The notes below the pieces were generated by a model. The model did not search any database. It was given only the letters and a program-made list of their open reading frames with translations, and was not told the origin of the DNA. Shown here piece after piece: positions 34,936 through 46,814 of a DNA stretch of 64,000 nt. The position numbers were made by a program, and so were the translations under genes. The first letter of the stretch is position 1, and every line of letters begins with the position of its first letter. The DNA comes from Balanoglossus misakiensis (Eukaryota > Hemichordata), in the NCBI GenBank assembly GCA_040954595.2, contig CM082596.2:9362001-9426000 (forward strand). The letters are read 5' to 3'.

Positions 34936-36774
34936 TAGCTCTGATCCTGCCCACCCAGCACTCGTGTAAATCAAAACTTAAAGTGTTAAATTTTCCGCTC
35001 ATGCAGTGATCGAAATGGCATGGCATTTGACCTTACCCCCTCCTGCTCCTCTCCCCTTCCTCCCACCATAGTTGTGTCTGGAGCCCTGATGGGGGATAGG
35101 TCTCATTTTATAGCACACAATAACCGGTAATGTTTTAGGTTGGGTTCACAGCAGAAGTACTGACTCGGCCATAATCAAAACTATTGTTTTCCCTTACTGT
35201 GTTTTCTTCCTTTGAAAATAATAATCATTGGATCTGTAGAGACTGTTTATTTTCTTCTGTTTAAATCTGAGAAAGATGACTGTAAATTACCCCTTCCAAC
35301 CTCATGCAGTTGTCTGTGGTATCTACATATGTACCTGGTATCTAAAAGTTTTAACAGCTTCAAAACACTTATGCCAACCAGACTGAAACTAATTTTACTT
35401 TCCGAACAATGTTCTTGTCACTGATTCTAATCTAATTACCAGATGGAATACTACACAAATGGGGAGGTCATATAAGAAATCAGATACTGTGCATCTAACT
35501 GCACAAATACCATTATCCCTGACCACAACTGGGTATCATTGGCAAACATAATCATTTACAAGTACGTACTATGTAATGGAATACCAGCTGTATAATGGAA
35601 CACTCAATCAACAAGAATATAGCTTTATGAAATGTGACCTTCACCTATTATTTTGAAAAAATGCCTCCCCCACAATTGGTCCCCCCCCCCCATGCATTAG
35701 CTGAACACTCCCTTGGTTAGACATGGGTCTAGGTGCCAGTAGATTGCTGGATAAATTCAGAATGTGTGCAAAGAGACATGTACATCATCTGATCTGCTTG
35801 GCCTCTATATACTTGTATATGTTAACGTCCAAACAAACCGATCCTTGTAGGCCAATCAAAGCACACCGTGGGGTTAGATTGTAAGCAGTCTAACTGCACA
35901 AATTCATTTTGCAAGCAAGCCTGTTTTAATTTATACCGCATAACAAAATCCCTACCTTCAATAGTTTCAAACCTGCGCACACATAAACAGTAGCTAAAAA
36001 TAAACAGCATTCTGGTACATGAAAGCTCATTCAGTGCAATGATTCCATTGCTCATCTGAGCTTCAGAAAACTTTGGGTACAACACTGTCCACTAGCAGTG
36101 TTACATCTGAAAATAGAAAGTCGGTTTGTATTTACAAGACTCAAAACGTACTCCACTACTCAACTCCTATAGTAAAAAAATTGGCACACAAGCCAATTTG
36201 AGAAATCTCCAACACAATAAATGGGACAGTAACAGGAGTTGCATGAAAGCTTGGCCACTTACAGAAAAATAACAGAACTTAATATCACATTATGGCCCCA
36301 TGAGCTGCAACTCAATAAAAATTTGTCATGCTTTCGATCTCTCCTTGGAAAGGCTTTAAATTCTGTCAGCTGGAAAGTAAATAAATATGAAGGTTTTTTT
36401 TTGTGAGTGAATTTTGTTAAAAAACTTGGATGTCCAGAAACTGCCTCCAATGTGTGTTCGTTTTTTTACCTGGCAGTGTGTTAAAAATTCACACTATCCA
36501 GATTTTCTAACATACCACTGTTTGACTTTCTGGAGGTATTAATAGCAATATGTGCATACTACAGTAGTTATCTACTCTTGCAATAGACAGTTGAAGAAAT
36601 GGGTGTGGCACCTTTTTATTCTTCATTGTACATACCGGTATTTACATAGCCACAATCAGAGTTTACTGATTTGTTTGTGTACACTGAACAAGTAAACTTA
36701 AACTTAATTGGACCATTCAAAAGTAAAATCATGAAATTTTTTTAAAATTAATACCAGATTCACACAGGGCAAAA
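34936..36774. other. No gene recognised
   Basis: AT-rich sequence with a C-run at about 35682-35692. Near 35693-35713 there is CATGCATTAGCTGAACACTCCCT, which recalls the end motif of the G-tract elements. There are no supported exons. Confidence 0.35.
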
Positions 36775-36930
36775 TTCTCAGTGTTTGAGAGACACTACTT
36801 GCTTATGGTAAATACAGAGGATTAATCCTTTGATTCGCCTCTTGTACACATACAACATTTATGTATAGGCACTATGGCTTGGCCCCATAGACAATGGTTT
36901 GTTTAGAGGTATTAATCCTTACACCGGCGC
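36775..36930 (+). repeat. Dispersed repeat R2, first-half copy
   Basis: It matches 19085-19250 in the same orientation, including TTTATGTATAGGCACTATGG and CCCCATAGACAATG. Confidence 0.75.
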
Positions 36931-37705
36931 AGGTCGTCAAAGCCGTCTCGAATCTGAGACGTTTCAGCACCACTTGAACTGATAACAAATAATTATTTAT
37001 GCAAGTATTTGATCTGAGACATTTTAGAAACGTATTAATGGTCCCTGTGTAACCCCCATATAAAATTGTGCTTAATTAAATTGGCAGTTTAATCAGTAAT
37101 GCCCTGACAGTGGATCTGACTATAGAGAAAATTTTCACGTATCATTGTCATGGATTTCTGGTGGAGTGACCATGAGATAGGCAATAGACCTGTTATGCAT
37201 GAATGGATCACCAATTATGTATGAGGTGCATGTATATTTGATTTCAAGAAAAGAGTTTAAATGAATTTTGGACATTCCATGCCATATCACACTGTTCACT
37301 GGCATGGACTAACAGAGTATGGGAGGGGGGGGGGCATTTCTTGAGCATAAATTGCACAATCTAAAGGAGAGAGATGGGAAAAGATTCCTCCATACACCTG
37401 AAATTTTTTTTAAAAATAATTCTTTGCTTTGGCTAGATCATCAATGCATTGCATTTTGTTGCCATGCTATAGCAACCACCTGGCAATGGAAAATCACATA
37501 CAACCACCTGTATATACATTTATGATCATTATATACAATTAATAGATGTTTGCTTCCCAAATTTACAGACCAAACATTTCAATTTCTTAATTAAAAGCCA
37601 ATAAATTCTGTACCTGCCAATAACCTCTGTTCCATTTCAATATCTACATGAATAAGAGCATAAAAAAGGTTAACATTAGGTGAATCTTGAATTTGAAGGA
37701 AGATA

Positions 37706-37960
37706 TTGAGATCTGGGAATGTATTGTATAGACTTCAAATGAGCAGAAGTCAGCCTCAAAGTTTTAAAAGATTTATTACACTGTCAAAGACTGAGTCCAT
37801 AACAAAGAAATGTGGGCGGGGTTTCTTGAATGAGAGGGCTCTTGGCAAGTTTGGGGTGGGGCTATGGAATATCCTCCCGCTGTCTGAGGATGACAGTTTT
37901 GACAATGTTTTGGTTTGGTCCTTAACTACAAGAATAAATTTCATGTATCTTGTTTTGTAA
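37706..37960 (+). pseudogene. Possible LINE C-terminal fragment
   Basis: An open frame contains FGVGLWNILPLSEDDSFDN, reminiscent of the WN-LP block near the end of LINE polyproteins. A short (AATC)n tract follows at about 38087-38102, as often seen at LINE 3' ends. The evidence is thin. Confidence 0.3.
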
Positions 37961-39143
37961 ATAAAAGGATTGTTGCTAACCTCATCTGTTGGTGCCAACA
38001 GTTCTCTGAATCCTGACTAGAATTTCATGACATAAGAACAACAACTAAGTGGATACTACAAAACAACAACTGCACTGTGACTTCAAACAATCAATCAATC
38101 AAGCCTCTGTACACCTCTGAATAGTGAAACATTAAAAGGTAGGAGACAGCCAGCCAATATGCATTGCATGGTTATTATATTCCGTAGCCTTATACATAAA
38201 ATTTTGAGAAAACATACAATTCATTGTATACGTACTGGAACATGTTGTATGCTCTGAAATCAACACAGAATGTCGGACCCCTGCCATTTCAAGGCGCATG
38301 ATCAGGCCCAGTTACAGAGTTAATTTATCTAAAATCTCCACATGCAGTTTTAAATTTTAATGGTTTGCCTTTTGCTAATAGAGCAGTGAAATTGATAACA
38401 TAGAGATATCTACCATAGATGGCCACTGTTTGTCAATACCGGTACTAGTATCTTGTTTGACTAAACTTTTGTTGCCCTTTCCTGATCAACTGGGCTATAT
38501 TGCCAAAATGTTGGAGAATTTGTGTGCTTCTTTAACACAGGATCCCACGTGTACAGTGTGAGCACATTATGCAACTTCTGGATCTAAACCAGCCCCAAAT
38601 ATAATGTCATTGAAGCCCTAAGACTAGGAGCTGCCACTTGTTGCATTATTTTCATGATTTGACTTCCAACATAGATTGGTCCATCTAAAAAAGCTTACTG
38701 ATAGGCATACATGATTATGTTACCGACGCCCGATTGTGGCTGTATGTTGCAATTTGAACAAGGGATATATTAAATAGGTGCCACACCTGTTAAATCAGCA
38801 TCTATAAAAAGAGTTCACAACTATTATGGTACGCATCGCCAAGAGTTAATAAACAGAATCAAATGCAAATACAAGTAATGTGGATTAATGATGAAGATTT
38901 TATATAAAAGGTAGAAAATTTGATTTTTGGAAAAATGTGAAATTTGGCATTTCATGAGGCTTTCAGGGAATAGTAGTACCTGAAGACTGGTGTTGTCACC
39001 ATTGTACATGCATTGACCAGCAGAATGTTGCTATAATTCCCAATGATTTGGCCAAAACTGGTTCCCTTTTAAATACTAGAAGGAAGGTACCAGTATGCAT
39101 GTTCCTTGGTTGGTTAAATAGATTTTGATCAAAATTAAGGTAA
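37961..39143. other. No gene recognised
   Basis: I see no supported coding sequence or element boundaries. Confidence 0.35.
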
Positions 39144-40160
39144 GGGACCGTTCAGTTTTTACGGCCGGGGGGGGGGGGGGGGGGCGGCAAAATCCAGGGG
39201 GGGGGGGTCACTTAAATTTTGAAGTCCACAAGGGGGGGGGGTCATCTGGTTTTTTTTAAATGTTTAGGGGGGGGGGGTCACATACTTTTGCCACCGAACT
39301 TTTGCTTTTGAGTCCACAAAATTGCAGTTTCGCACCCTTTATTTTACAAAATTTTCTAATGTAGGAAGGGGTCACCCCCTCCCACACCCACCCCCTATAT
39401 TCTCCGCCACATTTCATTTGGGGCTGGTTTGTCTAGTGTACCAGGGCGGAGTGCTTGCCACCCAAACCCCACCGATGATAATATTTAACAAAGTGAATAC
39501 ATAAAGGAGAATAATTGTTTAAACCATTTTGCATAACTAAGAGTTTCGCGCTGCATCTTCTATATACTAGAAATTTTATAAATGATGTCATGACAAGATA
39601 ACGCCAAATCTTCTAACTTTGAGTGGAGTGGCCAAAAGTAAAATTGGTCCTCCCAAACATTGAGATAATTTGCTTTTGAGTTCATTGAAATGCAACTTTG
39701 CGCTACATATTTTACAAAATTTTCTTATGTGGGAGGGGGACACCCCCTCCCACACCCACCCCCTCAATTCTTCGCCACATTGCATTTATTCACTGCTTTG
39801 TCTAGTGTACCAGGGAAGACTTCTTGCCACCCCACCCCCGATGCTTACTTTGACTGGAGTGGCAAAATTAAAATTTGTCCTCCCTAACATTGAGTTAATT
39901 TGCTTTTGAGTTCATTACATTGCAACTTTGAGCACCGTATTTTAAAAAAATTTCTTATGTTCTTTATTGCATACAGTGTACATAGGATCAGGACGGCGAA
40001 TGTTTTGGGCGTGGGGGGGGGGGGTCATCATATTTTTGGGTCTGTCAAAGAGGGGGTCATCATTTTTTGGTCCTGGCTGAAGGGGGGTCGGCCTGATTTT
40101 GAGAACCGATGACACAAACTTGCCGCCCCCCCCCCCCTGCCGTAAAAACTGAACGGTCCC
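39144..40160 (+). mobile_element. Non-autonomous DNA transposon with G-tract ends (copy 2)
   Basis: The left end is GGGACCGTTCAGTTTTTACG and the right end is its exact complement, flanked by TAA on both sides (39141-39143 and 40161-40163). G-runs at about 39166-39184 and a C-run at about 40125-40137 sit just inside the ends. Further G-runs, the GGGAGGGGG...CCCCCTCCC hairpins and the TTTATTGCATACAGTGTACAT block are shared with copy 1. Confidence 0.85.
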
Positions 40161-40188
40161 TAAGATGTGCCTCAAAGTCAGATTTTAA

Positions 40189-41462
40189 GAATAATAATAA
40201 TAATTTATTTATATAGCGTCAGTATCCACAAAAATGTGATCAATGACGCTTAAAGCAAAAATACAATACAACAAATGGCTAAAAAACAGATTTAAAGAGT
40301 AAAGTTTTAACATTTGATTTAAAAACATAAGTCTGGTGCCTGGTGAATGTTGAGTGGAAGAATATTCCAAAGAATTGGAGCAGCAACAGTAAAAGCACGA
40401 TCACCATAACTCCTGGTGCGTAATCGAACAGGGCAGAGTTTGAACTGATCAGCTGACCTTAAATTGCGACACGGAACATACAGATCAGTCATGTTAGAAA
40501 GATATATTGGACCAAGTTTATGAATGGATTTAAAAATGAGAACTAACATCTTAAAAACAATACGCTCTGTAAAAGGTAGCCAGTGCAACTGATACAAAAT
40601 TGGAGTGATGTGACAGGTGATTTTTGAACGAGTAACAATTCTAGCAGCAATATTCTGAACGCGTTGAATACGGTTGATTGAATACTTCGGGAGCCCAAAT
40701 AAAAGTGAATTACATGAATCAATTCGAGAAGTAATGAATGCATGAACTAATTGCTCTGTAGCAGATTGAGATACATATTTGCAATAAGTGCAATGCGACG
40801 TAAATGAAAAGTGGCAGAGCGGCAGATCTGTCCAATATGTGGCTTCATTGTCAGACAAGAGTCAAGGATCACTCCAAGGCTCTTAGCCTGACAATGGACG
40901 GGAATCAGAGAATCGCCAACACGAATTTCTGAAATCCCTCTAGCAGACAGATCACCCGAAGTACCAGAGAAAATAACAAATTCAGTCTTATCATCGTTTA
41001 AGCACAAGAAGTTTTCAGACATCCAAAACCTAACATCGGATATACAAAGTTCAAGATTTGAAACAGTTCTGGCTGCGTTGTCTTTACAAAATGACATATA
41101 AAGGGAAGAGTCATCTGCATAAAAACTATAAAGACAACCATGACTTTGAACTAATTCACCTAATGGAGACATGTACATATTGAAAAGTATGGGACCAAGA
41201 ACTGATCCCTGTGGTACCCCAGTGTCGAGCGGATAGAAAGGTGATTGGGTGGAATTTACAAGTATACACTGACTACGATTGGAAAGGTATGACTTAAACC
41301 ACGTGAGAACAGTATCTGAGAGACCAAAGCGGTCTCTTAAGCGATTGAGTAAAATGGTATTGTTCACAGTGTCAAATGCTGCGGAAAGATCGAGTAATAC
41401 CAAGAAAACCTCTCTTTTTTCATCAAGAGCAAGCAAAATGTCAGAAGAGTGAAACTCCAAAG
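40189..41462 (-). pseudogene. 5'-truncated CR1-like LINE with reverse transcriptase
   Basis: On the minus strand the frame at 41460-40747 holds LDLSAAFDTVNN, GVPQGSVLGPILFNMYMSPL and FYADDSSLY, the core reverse-transcriptase motifs with the YADD active site. The reading continues after a one-base shift near 40780 in 40858-40319. That piece has the CR1-type tail with ITPILYQLHWLPFTERIVFK and YGDRAFTVAAPILWN. The 3' end is marked by an (ATA)n/(AAT)n tract at 40190-40206. The endonuclease and N-terminal part are missing. It begins 29 bp after copy 2 of the G-tract element. Confidence 0.9.
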
Positions 41463-43638
41463 GTTTAAATTTTCTGATGCCTCTAAGTCTGTGATGAGTC
41501 TATTTGGAATGAAAGACCAAAACATGTTCGTCTTCTTATTTGTCGTCGCTACTTTAATTCTTATTTACTTTAAATTTAAGTTGATACAGAGATTGGTTGC
41601 AAACAACATTCTCCAGAAGTCTTTGAATGCATCCCATTGTTATCAATTTTAATATTTAAAAAGTTATACAAATCGAGTTGATATACCAGTAATAGCAATT
41701 ACCCCCCCCCCCCCATATTGGCTTTGAAACCGGGAGTGTATCTCCGCCCCTGACTAAGTTTCGGGGGCAGGGTAAAACCATACTTAACCCCCCCCCCCAC
41801 CATGCACAAAATCCCCGCTTACCCCCCCCCCCCCACCCCCGCCAATGATCATATTTTACACCAATAGGGATATGGATTTAAAGAATGGCGCAATCACTGT
41901 GAATAACTGAAGTATAAAAATCAAAGTTAACAGAAGCGCACATTTTGTTGTTTATGGAACATACAGTGTAATTGGCTGGGAGGCTTCACGTGTCAGTAAT
42001 TTGACGCCAATCAAACTAATCTTTAACGAAAGTCGCTGATCGAAGAAAGTACATTTGTAGCAATATGTGTGACATGAATACAGTTGAATTCAATTTTTGG
42101 AACAATACTGAGAAAATTGTCAATCATAACAGATACTGGAGCTTTTACAATAATATTTGTTCACTTTATTTCTTGCTATTTCTCCCTTTTTATTATTTGC
42201 ATTTAATCAGTAATCAATTTATTCAGCTATTTATTTTTATCATAAAACAATTGTGTCCAGAAAATATGTAACTTTGTCCCCGTACAAGAAATTGCTTCCT
42301 GCACCCCTGAAAAAGTGAAAATGTGCAAATCTAAGCAACAAAATATCATTAAGGAAATTCAACTTTTTGGTGCATTTAATCTCTTTTATTTAGTACTGTC
42401 TTTATGAAATTTCATTCTCTAGTGAGAGCAGCGCAGAGACACAGGAGAACAGAACTTTTGTCTCTCTTTTCGAGCGTCCACATCGCTTCATATATTGCTG
42501 TGGCGTTAAAGTCGGCTGTTACAATAACATTGATTGTGTAACAACGAACTACAAATCTCACCAATATTCATAAGCTTGTCCATGCCATCGTCAATGAAAA
42601 CGGCACTGGCATTCTGATTTGTAGATCATACGGCGGAGTTGGTATTCCCTGGAGAAAGTCGCTGTCGAGAATAGCCGATCTTGGTATTGGGAACATAGTC
42701 GAATAATGGATTTTGATAACAGCGGTATGCCATCGAAGCCTGCTCTGTAGAAATATGTTTTGTCGGGACTGCAAAATCTGCCCGACACAAGTCCGACATT
42801 TGGCCGTCGTGCATTACCATGATAAACGTGACAAGGCAAAGTTGTAAAAAACCGACTTTGTCATCTCAAAAAAAAACTGCCGGTGTACATGATGCAGAAT
42901 TCCGGCATGCCAGTCGAAACTTTCCCGGTACCTTTTTGTTGATGGCGAATACCGTTTGCCACACGAAATTTCGACGTGTCATTTGTGAAGTCACAACAGA
43001 CCTGGCTGTATGATGCGACAATCTACGACAAGAATCACGTGGTTCTCAGTTGCATTTAAATTTTTATTCGTAATCTGCTCTTTAAAAACTGTATATCATG
43101 TTCTGACAGACTTCACCTTTACCAGAAAATGCATTTAGTTAAATCGTATAGATTTTCGAAGTTCTAAGTATCAATCACAATTTCGGAAAAAAATGCATGG
43201 TTGTCTCTATACATGGTTTCTATATATCTACCCAGTGCCCGTCAGTAGCCAAAACCACTTAACTGTGCAACCCGGTCGGGCATTTATTTTCTATCAAACA
43301 CAAACAAAAATCTATTCATGGATGCGTCAATGAAGCACGCCAAAACAGGATCCCAACCAATCACAACGATGTACTATTTCTGGCCATGTTACACCGATGT
43401 TTTTACGTGATATGGCGGCAGATGTATGACCTGTCATACTGTCCCTACGTTCCAACAAGTCAGCTACTGACCGGAAAATTAATTTTTTGGTGAAAAAACA
43501 TTTTATTGTTTATATTGTTTAACGTTAAAATTTTACTCTGTCTCCGGGCATGCAAGCCTTACCCTATGTGCAGCGCAATATATTATTAGCATGCTTGTCG
43601 CACATCACCAATCAAGTAGGCCTAGGTTGGCATTATAT
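41463..43638. other. Mostly intergenic, with C-runs and one exon-like segment
   Basis: C-homopolymers lie at about 41701-41714, 41788-41800 and 41823-41836. On the minus strand 42820-42563 is locally richer in CpG and ends in a good donor (GTGAGA at 42562 reading leftward). None of its frames resembles a known family, so it is only a weak exon candidate. Confidence 0.3.
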
Positions 43639-43728
43639 GCAATAATTGAAGCATTGGTGGCCTAGTTGGGTGGCTAGATGGTGGGCCATCCAGCCACCTA
43701 ACCAGCCCAACAAGGCTACAATTATTGC
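43639..43728. repeat. Fold-back hairpin
   Basis: Outer arms GCAATAATTG and CAATTATTGC enclose imperfectly paired AGTTGGGTGGCTAGATG and CATCCAGCCACCTAACC. It is probably a small MITE. Confidence 0.65.
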
Positions 43729-43879
43729 AGCTAGGCAGGCATGGAATGTAAGGCTAATTGAATTCAATTACTCAGAATGACTATCCTCGAATCGTATGGC
43801 ACAACGCAATTCGCTGATCGCGGTTTCGGCGGTCAAATCATAGAAAGCTCGTACAGCAATTTTGTAACCAATCCAATAA

Positions 43880-44719
43880 GGGACCGTTCAGTTTTTACGG
43901 CTGGGGGGGGGGGGGGGGGGGGTTGGCAAGTTTGTGTCATCGGTTTTCAAAAATCAGGCCAACCCCCCCCCCTTCTCCCAGGACCAAAAAAACGACGACC
44001 CCCACCCTTGACAGGCCTAACAATATGATGACCCCCCCCCTCTCCGAAAACATTCGCCGTCATGAACCTATGTATACTGTATGCAATAAAGGGAATGAGG
44101 CTCCTCAACACGTCAATTATAATTTTCTTAAAGTAATTGAAGTATATAATAGTATATCGTTGCAATAAAGAAATCTATGAATACATTAAAATGACAAGTC
44201 AATACAATAGTTGGTAGGATTGGTAAAACAAGAAAAGTGTCGGGGTTGGGCGTGGGAGGGGGTGTCCCCCTCCCACATAAGAAAATTATGTAAAATACGG
44301 TGCTCAAAGTTGCATTTTAATGAACTCAAAAGCAAATTAACTCAATGTTAGGGAGGAATTTTTTTTTAATTTTGCCACTCCACTCAAAGTAAGCATCGGG
44401 GATGGGGTGGCAAGAAGCCTGCCCTGGTACACTAGACAAACCAGCGAATAAATGCAATGTGGTGAAGAATGGAGGGGGTGTCCCCCTCCCACATAATAAT
44501 TTTTTTTGTAAAATACGGTGATCAAAGTTGCATTTTAACGAACTCAAAGGCATATTAACTCAATGTTGGCGAGGACAAATTTTAATGTTGACACTCCACT
44601 CAAAGTAAGCATCGGTGGGGTGGGGTGGCAAGTAGTCTGCCCTGGTACACTAGACAAACCAGCCAATAAATGAAATGTGGCGAAGAATGAAGGGGGTGGG
44701 TTCGGGAGGGGGTGTCCCC
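43880..44719 (-). mobile_element. G-tract element (copy 3), truncated and inverted
   Basis: It starts TAA then GGGACCGTTCAGTTTTTACG with a long G-run. It is followed by the complement of what lies at the right end of copies 1 and 2 (ATCATATTGTTAGGCC-like block, TGCATACAGTATACAT). It therefore lies in the opposite orientation. It includes two of the internal blocks (about 44230-44400 and 44440-44600) and stops at the boundary with the 212-bp tandem duplication. Confidence 0.75.
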
Positions 44720-45143
44720 AATCTGATTAAAATCAGATGTAGGGAACGGCGACGTGGTTTTTTTTATGCTGTCGCCTCACACTACATCTGACCAACTCTC
44801 ACTGGAGCTCCCGTTGAAATCGACGGGATTTACTGGGCGAATAAACCAATCAGAAGGCGCCTTATAGCAAACGATAGGCATCCCACAATCACATGACCTA
44901 GCCCCTTGGGTTGTTACCATGGAGCCACCACAATCTGATTAAAATCAGATGTAGGGAACGGCGACTTGTTTTTTTATGCTGTCGCCTCACACTACATCTG
45001 ACCAACTCTCAATGGAGATCCCGCTGAACTCTACGAGATTTACTGGGAATATAAACCAATCAGAAGGCGCCTTATAGCAAATGATAGGCAACCCACAATC
45101 ACATGACCTGGCCCCTTGCGGTTGTTACCATGGAGCTACCACA
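44720..45143 (+). repeat. 212-bp tandem duplication (two copies)
   Basis: Each copy starts with the palindrome AATCTGATTAAAATCAGAT and ends near CCATGGAGC(C/T)ACCAC. The copies (44720-44931 and 44932-45143) are about 90 percent alike by eye. They contain CACTACATCTGACCAACTCTC and AATAAACCAATCAGAAGGCG. Confidence 0.85.
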
Positions 45144-45704
45144 GACATATATCCCGGGCGCGAGAGTCGAATCAGCGTGGGGAATGGTTTCGAGCCAGTT
45201 CAGCGTGACGACTGAACCTCTATATTCCACCGGTCAACGAAATGTATAAGACGTGACAACAAGTCGCAGTAAAATTGTTAGACAATCGATTAAATTTGTG
45301 TAAGGCCGTCCCAGGGAGAGATTCTGTCGCCACGATCGTTTGTATACACCAGCAGAGTGTACCGACCGACTGCACAGTGCACTGACTTGACTAGCTCTGC
45401 GTGCAGGTCTGTGTGTTCCCGGCGTTACATGGACGTTAGAAGAAGTTAAACGCATCATATTTGGGGTCGGTTGAAGTAGTAAGGGAAAGGATTTTGCTTC
45501 GATAAAAACGAATTTCGACAGAAAAAGCTGCGGTCGGGCGTCCGGGTCCGGACCGCAGGCGCACCAGTTTTGTCTATGGGGCCTTATGCAGGGCTGTGGT
45601 GCGTCGGGAACACACAGACCTGAACGCGGAGCTATGACTTGACATTCCTTAGCCGAAGTTAGTGTTCTTTTTAAAAATCTGTCACATAAATTGTTTTGGG
45701 ATAC
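45144..45704 (+). promoter_or_regulatory. CpG-containing region with inverted 29-bp motif pair
   Basis: The sequence is richer in CpG than its surroundings, for example CGTCCGGGTCCGGACCGCAG. It holds the 40-bp block (45393-45432) shared with 3093-3132, and an inverted version at 45605-45633 built on GGAACACACAGACCTG. It could be a promoter for the exon at 45705 or a fold-back repeat. Confidence 0.3.
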
Positions 45705-45863
45705 ATGGCAGTGAAATTTGGTTTATTTTTTATAAACTTTTACATGAAGTACGTCATTTTCCCCGACTGGCAGCATGACTACGAGGGCGAACATGACGAC
45801 TTGTTAGGAGAGCGCCAGGCTTATAAATTCCGGCAAACATTATTTGGGCGATACCATTTTGTG
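45705..45863 (+). CDS. Possible first coding exon
   Basis: From ATG at 45705, 53 codons run in phase 0 to a donor (GTAGGT at 45864). The N-terminus is hydrophobic (MAVKFGLFFINFYMKYVIF), like a signal or anchor segment. It is followed by an acidic stretch (DWQHDYEGEHDDLLGERQ). I could not find the next exon, and I do not recognise the product. Its position after a CpG-containing region supports a real transcript start, but it may be chance. Confidence 0.25.
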
Positions 45864-46136
45864 GTAGGTATCACTACACGCCAGTCATGCAAACATGCAC
45901 TGACTGGCCTTCGGATTACTACTACGGTCTCACTTGTTGCAAAAATCGAACGGTTTTAGCCGGTAAACACAGATGGATTAACTCTTAAATCTATCCTGCG
46001 CCCAAACGCGCTCCAGTCGGTTTAGTCATTGTTTATGCAAAAGGAAACGCAAAATGTAGCAGAAGCTTCATATAACATAATATAGAATACACAAACAGAC
46101 AGACAAATAAACAAGCAAACAAACAAACAAAAGTTA

Positions 46137-46392
46137 GGGACTGTTCAGATTTAACTTCCAGGGTGGGGCCGGAGGATTTTTTATTTTCCTGGTGATTGTT
46201 TTTTCCATAGACGTACCCCAGTAAATTGTGGAGGAAATCTGTTGTACCCCTTAAATTTCCTGGGGTTTTTCCATGGTCCCCCCAAAAGGATTGTGATTTT
46301 TATGTCTATTCCTCCCTAAATTGTTCTTGGAGAAAATGGGCGGTCCCTCCTGAAAATCCTCCGCCCCCCGGAAGTAAATCCCGAACAGTCCC
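46137..46392. mobile_element. Small MITE related to the G-tract elements
   Basis: The ends GGGACTGTTCAG and GAACAGTCCC enclose 256 bp, with TTA at the left but no matching TTA at the right. Next to the ends lie complementary ACTTCCAGGG-like and CCGGAAGTAAAT blocks. The start motif is close to GGGACCGTTCAG, but the homopolymer runs are short. Confidence 0.65.
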
Positions 46393-46478
46393 AGCTAGCA
46401 CCCTTGCTTCACTGCCAGAGGAGCGACAGCATCAACAAAATGCAGATACACAAGAAATAAGCAGTATATTCCACAAGT

Positions 46479-46814
46479 GAAGAATCCCAGTTACAGACGT
46501 TACGAACAAACAAACTACCAACAACAAAGCTGGTCTCTGTCACCCATTCGCCTTTGCAAAGGCATCTGGGTAACCAAGACTACAACAAAGCAAGAAAAGG
46601 GTCAAGCGTCGTCAAAGAAAACGTAAAAAATCCAGCATGGGTGGTAAAAGTTATTGGTATAAAACGAATAGGGCCTTCTAGAAATGACGTCTCAGACCCG
46701 CAAATGCCACCAGAACACAAAACTTATGTACAGTATAAGCCGGTTTTTGTATGGAGCAGCAATAATCTGCGGTTGGGCCGTCGTAGATTTTCGTTGGTGG
46801 TGAAAATAAAATAA
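46479..46814 (+). other. Unidentified open frame of about 110 codons
   Basis: The frame is basic and mixed in composition (VVKENVKNPAWVVKVIGIKR, then PPEHKTYVQYKPVFVW) and ends KIK, TAA at 46814. It has no in-frame early ATG and no recognised family, and it begins right after a MITE. It could be an internal or terminal exon, or a mobile-element remnant. Confidence 0.25.
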
